A DNA stretch of 46,990 nucleotides from Bacteroidia bacterium (GTDB lineage Bacteria > Bacteroidota > Bacteroidia > Cytophagales > Cyclobacteriaceae): NCBI GenBank assembly GCA_030425425.1, contig JAUIAO010000049.1, forward strand, positions 1-46,990. The letters run 5' to 3'. Of the stretch, positions 42,703 to 46,990 are shown piece by piece (position 1 is the first letter of the stretch; each line of letters opens with the position of its first letter). The notes beneath the pieces are model-generated. The model saw only the letters and a list, made by a program, of their open reading frames with translations, was not told the origin of the DNA and did not search any database. The translations under genes were made by a program, and so were the position numbers.

Positions 42703-43785
42703 CTAAAAGCCAGTAGAGGAAACATTAGTAGTGTCGATTACCTCTCCGTTTGAAAACACGATTACAATCGCTCCTTCCGGTTCTGTCGAGTATCCGTTGA
42801 TTCGTCTGTTGCTGTCGAATATTGGATCGAAAACCGTAGGTGTGTCACTTGTTCCTGTCTTTATACATCCTCCAGTCCCCAAATCTGAAATTGGTGTTGG
42901 ACTTTGCAAGTTGATCAATTCAATAAAAACTGAATCCTGATTCGCAAGGCTGTCTCCAAGTGTTCCAATTACTGTATCATCGATTCCTGCAATATCTGAC
43001 ACGTTAGATAATACACCTTTTGACGGCTGAGTTGAGGTTGCCGCTGCTAGTCTAATGCTGGAGGAACTTGTTAATCCAAAGTCGGCGATATCAACAAAAA
43101 AGTCAAAGAATATAGGGTCTTCTCCATTTCCTGTACAGGCGGGATCTTCAAACCTTGCATATACTTTTTGGAAATTATCATCCAGATCATAAGTTTTTAA
43201 TTGTGAACCTGACCCATCGGTAATCCCATCTATATCTTCAATAGCTACGAAAGCATCTGTGTTTTTGTGTTTGATCCTGACTTCATATTCGAAACCAGGA
43301 TTTCCAGCTACAGAATTAGGGTCGGAATTTCCAATTCTTCCATCTGTATCAACCAAAATACTATAACCAAAGGCCCCATTTCCTGGATCCTTGGCTACTC
43401 TAACTCGATAAAGCAAATACTCTACACCCGGTTGCGAATCATCAAAATAGACATATGAAGCTGATTCTCCCACTATAGGCTGATCAACGAAATCTGTTGA
43501 ACCACAACCACCTCCTGTTTCGGTATCATTGTCAGGTTCTATAGTTGAAAGTTGAGGAATTTGGATCCAAGCGATTTCATCATTCTCTACTCCTGCGTCA
43601 TAGCCCGTTCCGTTTTCATCTGCCCAATTGTCTTCATTTGGGTCCATAGGATTGTAAACACCACCACCGTCTCCGGTGTAGGATGATGGGTCGTAGATAT
43701 CTCCGGGTGTTTGAGCACTAAGAGACCCAATACCAACAGTGGAAATAATTAAAATTGCAAAGAATGTTTTGATGGTGGTGTGCAC
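42703..43785 (-). CDS. N-terminal fragment of the split giant gene, with signal peptide
   Basis: A 360-residue piece with signal FFAILIISTVGIGSLSAQ, then a Gly/Asp-rich head (GDIYDPSSYTGDGGGVYNPMDPNEDNWADENGTGYD) and a beta-rich domain with FVDQPIVGESASYVYFDDSQPG and VRVAKDPGNGAFGYSILVDTDG. The head resembles the start of other Bacteroidota repeat proteins that describe an object with DxDxDG repeats after it. It stops at TAG 42703; the next codons SLTVDEGV continue the same domain. The truncated product could be exported by Sec but would lack a T9SS sorting signal. Confidence 0.65.
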   Translation of the reverse strand: MHTTIKTFFAILIISTVGIGSLSAQTPGDIYDPSSYTGDGGGVYNPMDPNEDNWADENGTGYDAGVENDEIAWIQIPQLSTIEPDNDTETGGGCGSTDFVDQPIVGESASYVYFDDSQPGVEYLLYRVRVAKDPGNGAFGYSILVDTDGRIGNSDPNSVAGNPGFEYEVRIKHKNTDAFVAIEDIDGITDGSGSQLKTYDLDDNFQKVYARFEDPACTGNGEDPIFFDFFVDIADFGLTSSSSIRLAAATSTQPSKGVLSNVSDIAGIDDTVIGTLGDSLANQDSVFIELINLQSPTPISDLGTGGCIKTGTSDTPTVFDPIFDSNRRINGYSTEPEGAIVIVFSNGEVIDTTNVSSTGF

Positions 43786-43877
43786 GAATCGTATTGTTTA
43801 GAACACTTAAATTTAACTAACAAGATCTGTCAGTTAAATCTTTAAGTAGTTTTAAACTGAAAAAATCGATAAAATGC

Positions 43878-43920
43878 ATGATTTCGATCATGAATTTGAT
43901 TGATTCATGATCGAAATCAT
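43878..43920. repeat. 18-bp perfect inverted repeat between the two giant genes
   Basis: ATGATTTCGATCATGAAT (43878-43895) is the exact reverse complement of 43903-43920, with a 7-base loop TTGATTG. It lies in the 180-base gap between the start of the split gene and the stop of the upstream giant gene. No T-tract follows on either strand. It could terminate or stabilise the upstream transcript, or act as an operator for a dimeric regulator. Confidence 0.85.
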
Positions 43921-43965
43921 TATTGAGAATGGCGATATGTTGGAGAATCTACCTTCTAGAATATG

Positions 43966-46900
43966 TTATTTTTTCATGATTCGTTGATAAACCTTTCCAT
44001 CCGGAAGGGAAATAACCATGTTATAAACTCCAGAAGGGTACTGGCTAAGATCTACCGTCAGCTGCTTTGAGTCGGATTCAGTAATTCCTTTCTCAAACAC
44101 CACTTTTCCTTGTGTATCATAAATCAAAATCCTTGAATCTGGAATAATTGCATTTGATTGAATATTGATTTCATCAAAAGTCGGGTTCGGATAAACTGTC
44201 CATTCAATCTGTGTTTTCTTCAGACTGACATTGATTACACCTGTATAGCCTGTATAATTGTCAAAGTCCACTTCACGAATCTGATAAAAGTTATTGCCCT
44301 CTTCAGCACGTGTATGCAAGTAATTGTATCGATTGATCTGTGATTTAATATTGTTTGCATCTACGATAGCAATCACATTAAAGGATTCTTCTTCACCTGA
44401 TCTATACAATACTTCGAAATGACTGACATTCACTTCGTTCGTGGTTTCCCATGTAAGTGAAATGCTATTATTAACTGATTTTCCCGTGAACGAAAGGAAG
44501 TCGAGTGGGAGAGGGATGTCATTAGTGTCCTCGATATTTTCTACTGTATCACCGTCTCTATCCGGTGCGCCACTGACTTTTGCATAGCCAATCCCATTTT
44601 GATCTCCGTCAAACAAATTGACTAATCCGTCATTGTCATCATCGAGAAAATATGGACTATCAGGGTCGAAGAGATTTGGCAAACCATCACCATCAGAATC
44701 ATCAGCATAATCAGGAGTTCCGTTTGCCGGTCCAATATCATCAGTTGGGTAGGTGGTGCCTGATGTAGCAATGTTGTAAGCTGTTACACGATCAATATAT
44801 GATTGTGTATTATCTGTTGGACCGGATTCATAGAATCCTTCGATTGCATCCCTGATTCCATCATCTTCTGAATCAATATCTATGTAGTTAGGAATACTTC
44901 CATCCCAGTCTGTTAGTGGGTGAGCTGTGCCGCCATTGTCATCATCTACAGAATTACCTAATCCATCACCATCTGTATCACCAAACGAATCAAGCATTCC
45001 ATCATCGTTAAAATCATTACCGCCAGCTTCTACCAAATCAGTGATACCATCACTGTCACTATCCAGGTCGAGAAAATCAGGTAAGCCATCTCCATCTGTG
45101 TCAGGATTGACCAAGGTAGAAGTGGAGCCCGCATCTATAGCATCAGCCAGACCATCTTGATCCACATCAGCAACAGAATTAGGGAATTGTCCATTACTAT
45201 TCATCCCTGCATAAAGCGATCCGCTATTGGCTTCTACACCGTCAGGAATTCCGTCGTTATCACTATCCAGATCAAAGAAATTTGGAACACCATCACTATC
45301 CTGATCTACACGATCATCAATGCCATCAGAATCATTATCTACAAAATTAGTAGCATCGCTATCCAAATAATTAAATAAACCATCCAAATCATCATCATCG
45401 AAAGGTCCATTAGATCCTGAGTAGGTAACGCCGGATGCTTCATCTTCATCTATGATTCCGTCATTGTCACTGTCCAGATCTTGTCCATCAGCTATCCCAT
45501 CATCATCCGTGTCATTGAAGAATAAGTAATCCGGAGTAGCTCCACCACCCTGATTTTTATCGTTGTAATAAATTCCATCTGCACCTCCACCGGCTCCATC
45601 ACTTGTGTCCTCTGAGACAGTATTGATTCCATCGCTATCATCTTCAGCATCTCGCCAATCCTCTATAGTATCGTTATCTGTGTCCTGGAGTGTCGCTTTC
45701 GAACCTTTGATATTTGCTATGCCATAGCCCGAGTAATTATCATAAAGGTCTTCCAATCCATCACCGTCAGTGTCTACCCCAAAACCAGATTCGTCTGATA
45801 AATCGCCATCCTGATCTAAGTCTAAATCACTAAAACCATTCTTATTAGCATCAAAACCCTCTACTACGTCTACTACATTGTCATCATCACTATCATTATC
45901 CAGATAATCAGGAACGACACTTGGACTACTATCACCATCAGTATTGGTTGGGCTTATTAATGTAGCTCCCTGATTAGGATCATAAACATCTTTGATTCCG
46001 TTTTCATCTGCATCAGTATTGGTGATGGTAATGAAGAAAGCGGTTGATTGGCCTTCTCTATTATCTGTAATTCCGTCATCATCAGAGTCTAGATCAAGAA
46101 AATCATTTATCCCATCTGAATCCGAATCCGGATTAGATATGGATGAATTTTGATTGCCAAACGCATTGTCTGCCTGATCTACTTCAGCTACTAAGCCATC
46201 ACCATCATTGTCTGTTCCCGTAAATCTTCCTGTATTGGTGTTGAAATTGGAAGATGGTATAATTCCATCATTCGCCTCCACGGCATCAAGAATACCATCA
46301 TCGTCACTATCCAAATCAAAGAAGTTTGGTACACCATCTTTGTCATGATCTACCTGATCATCGATTCCATCGCCATTGATATCGGTGAAAGTGAAATTAG
46401 GATCCGAACTGTCCAGATAATTGTAAATTCCATCTCCGTCTTCATCATCAAATGGTCCGTTTCCATTGTACGAAGCTCCATTGTATTCGTCTACATTGGT
46501 AATCCCATCATTGTCTGAGTCAGCATCCACTGCATCCAGAATACCATCTCCATCATTGTCTGGGGCGAATAAGTAATCTGGTATATCTACGCCACCCTGA
46601 GTATAAACAAAGTAGTTGCTGGCATTATCCTCGGAAACAGTATTGATGCCATCTTCATCATCATCAATATCTCTGTAATCAGGAGTGCTATCTCCATCCG
46701 TATCTTGAACCGAAGCATTAGAGCCACTGATGTTTGCTACAGTCCCTTTACCATTGTTAGAGTCAAAGAGATAATATATTCCATCTGAGTCTGTATCTGA
46801 TCCATACCCAGTTTCATCTGAAGGGTCGTTATTATTATCCGTATCCCAATCTGCATAGCCATCTTTATCTGTGTCCCAGCCTTCTATGTTATCAGCTACG

Positions 46901-46990
46901 CCATCATTGTCACTATCATCATCGAGGAAGTCATCATTATCAGTGCCATCCGTGTTCACCGGATCAATGGCATTACCTACAGAAATGTCC
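43966..46990 (-). CDS. Giant T9SS-secreted calcium-binding repeat protein (5' end beyond the window)
   Basis: The frame is open to the right window edge. The codons before the apparent GTG start at 46959 continue as ISVGNAIDPVNTDGTDNDD, so the real start is outside. About 1007 codons are visible. Nearly all of it is thrombospondin type 3-like repeats ([12 protein letters not shown], [11 protein letters not shown], GxDxDxDGLxDxxD). The last about 170 residues are a fibronectin-like LPLDFLSFTGKSVNNSISLTWETTNEVNVSHFEVLYRSG, then a type A sorting domain: VYPNPTFDEINI, ILIYDTQGKVVFEKG, LSQYPSGVYNMVI, YQRIMKK. It is exported across the outer membrane by T9SS and probably attached to the surface as a calcium-stiffened adhesin or stalk. 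It is a close paralogue of the split gene downstream and, unlike it, is intact. Confidence 0.85.
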   Translation of the reverse strand, partial: DISVGNAIDPVNTDGTDNDDFLDDDSDNDGVADNIEGWDTDKDGYADWDTDNNNDPSDETGYGSDTDSDGIYYLFDSNNGKGTVANISGSNASVQDTDGDSTPDYRDIDDDEDGINTVSEDNASNYFVYTQGGVDIPDYLFAPDNDGDGILDAVDADSDNDGITNVDEYNGASYNGNGPFDDEDGDGIYNYLDSSDPNFTFTDINGDGIDDQVDHDKDGVPNFFDLDSDDDGILDAVEANDGIIPSSNFNTNTGRFTGTDNDGDGLVAEVDQADNAFGNQNSSISNPDSDSDGINDFLDLDSDDDGITDNREGQSTAFFITITNTDADENGIKDVYDPNQGATLISPTNTDGDSSPSVVPDYLDNDSDDDNVVDVVEGFDANKNGFSDLDLDQDGDLSDESGFGVDTDGDGLEDLYDNYSGYGIANIKGSKATLQDTDNDTIEDWRDAEDDSDGINTVSEDTSDGAGGGADGIYYNDKNQGGGATPDYLFFNDTDDDGIADGQDLDSDNDGIIDEDEASGVTYSGSNGPFDDDDLDGLFNYLDSDATNFVDNDSDGIDDRVDQDSDGVPNFFDLDSDNDGIPDGVEANSGSLYAGMNSNGQFPNSVADVDQDGLADAIDAGSTSTLVNPDTDGDGLPDFLDLDSDSDGITDLVEAGGNDFNDDGMLDSFGDTDGDGLGNSVDDDNGGTAHPLTDWDGSIPNYIDIDSEDDGIRDAIEGFYESGPTDNTQSYIDRVTAYNIATSGTTYPTDDIGPANGTPDYADDSDGDGLPNLFDPDSPYFLDDDNDGLVNLFDGDQNGIGYAKVSGAPDRDGDTVENIEDTNDIPLPLDFLSFTGKSVNNSISLTWETTNEVNVSHFEVLYRSGEEESFNVIAIVDANNIKSQINRYNYLHTRAEEGNNFYQIREVDFDNYTGYTGVINVSLKKTQIEWTVYPNPTFDEINIQSNAIIPDSRILIYDTQGKVVFEKGITESDSKQLTVDLSQYPSGVYNMVISLPDGKVYQRIMKK
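44620..46990 (-). repeat. Degenerate tandem DxDxDGxxD repeats of the second giant gene
   Basis: Same unit type as in 37900-42600, coding for thrombospondin type 3-like calcium-binding modules. Longer super-repeats are visible: the block YNYLDSSDPNFTFTD...[22 protein letters not shown] recurs as FNYLDSDATNFVDND...[22 protein letters not shown], which indicates internal duplication of about 500-residue blocks. Confidence 0.8.

Larger units (their letters stand above)
37375..43785 (-). pseudogene. Giant T9SS-secreted calcium-binding repeat protein, broken by two in-frame stops
   Basis: One uninterrupted reading frame of 2137 codons runs from ATG 43785 to the stop at 37375, except for TAG at 42703-42705 (codon 361) and TAA at 38908-38910 (codon 1626). 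Both stops fall inside conserved-looking sequence. The frame reads STGF[12 protein letters not shown] and ITSSLT-stop-GGTYGDAQTF, and 49 more in-frame codons without stops join the second stop to the next ATG. No frameshift is seen in 6.4 kb. The original protein had a signal peptide, a beta-rich head, dozens of Asp-rich DxDxDGxxD repeats, a lectin-like or beta-sandwich domain, and a type A T9SS sorting domain. As sequenced, only the first part has a signal and only the last has the sorting domain. Both stops are one C-to-T change from Gln codons. Confidence 0.8.

Noticed and set aside
42703-42705. Code reassignment or stop-codon recoding as explanation of the split gene
   Set aside because: One break is TAG and the other TAA, other genes here end normally at TAA, TAG or TGA, and no selenocysteine or pyrrolysine context is visible.
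38000-46950. Many short plus-strand open frames rich in His, Ser, Ile and Pro
   Set aside because: They are antisense shadows of the Asp-codon repeats (GAT read as ATC) and have repeat-driven low-complexity composition.
37900-46990. Regular short repeats that might look like a CRISPR array
   Set aside because: The units are degenerate, in frame and code for DxDxDG motifs; there are no identical direct repeats with unique spacers.

Overview
The window looks like the chromosome of a free-living Bacteroidota bacterium, most likely order Cytophagales. The evidence is two very large secreted proteins with C-terminal type IX secretion (T9SS) sorting domains, families typical of the phylum (DUF2490, DUF3078, DUF5777, fused CcsB-CcsA, permeases with an N-terminal prefix domain and PadR control), menaquinone synthesis (menB), and TAnnTTTG-like -7 promoter elements close to start codons. 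No rRNA, tRNA or CRISPR array was seen. The left edge carries what looks like the end of an insertion sequence. The right edge cuts through a giant T9SS gene.

Layout. 1-3374: IS remnant, dienelactone hydrolase, GNAT acetyltransferase, small lipoprotein, DUF2007 and RDD proteins. 3367-5302: a three-part HipBST-type toxin-antitoxin operon (hipB, hipS, an extra 78-codon gene, hipT) behind three palindromic operators spaced exactly 41 bp apart; RDD and DUF2007 are translationally coupled downstream of hipT. 5348-9065: phosphofructokinase and glycogen phosphorylase, a glycogen-to-glycolysis pair. 9277-17744: MscS channel, DUF2490, DUF3078, DUF3298-like lipoprotein, acyl-CoA ligase, large BNR-repeat exoprotein. 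17786-23822: menB, then bioD-bioA and nadA-nadB (menaquinone, biotin and NAD precursors), and a helical protein of unknown function.

23951-36566 is mainly respiratory. It has a monohaem cytochrome c, a CxxCH lipoprotein, a DUF5777 beta-barrel, a multihaem lipoprotein with a collagen-like spacer, and the CcsBA haem-attachment protein that would mature them. An ABC permease with its PadR repressor follows. Then comes a Tat-exported ferredoxin, a 10-helix NrfD-type quinone protein and a membrane-anchored protein of unknown function, with no catalytic molybdoenzyme subunit nearby. Very similar Crp/Fnr-like palindromes lie upstream of glycogen phosphorylase and of the ferredoxin.

36806-46990: a short SSB, then two tandem paralogous Asp-rich giant proteins built of thrombospondin type 3-like calcium-binding repeats. 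The first (37375-43785) is a single 2137-codon frame broken by two in-frame stops, TAG at 42703-42705 and TAA at 38908-38910. It is either a recent pseudogene or a sequencing artefact.

The points most worth following up are the expanded HipBST operon with its phased operators, the orphan ferredoxin/NrfD module whose first cluster site lacks a cysteine, the collagen-spaced multihaem lipoprotein, and the doubly interrupted giant gene.
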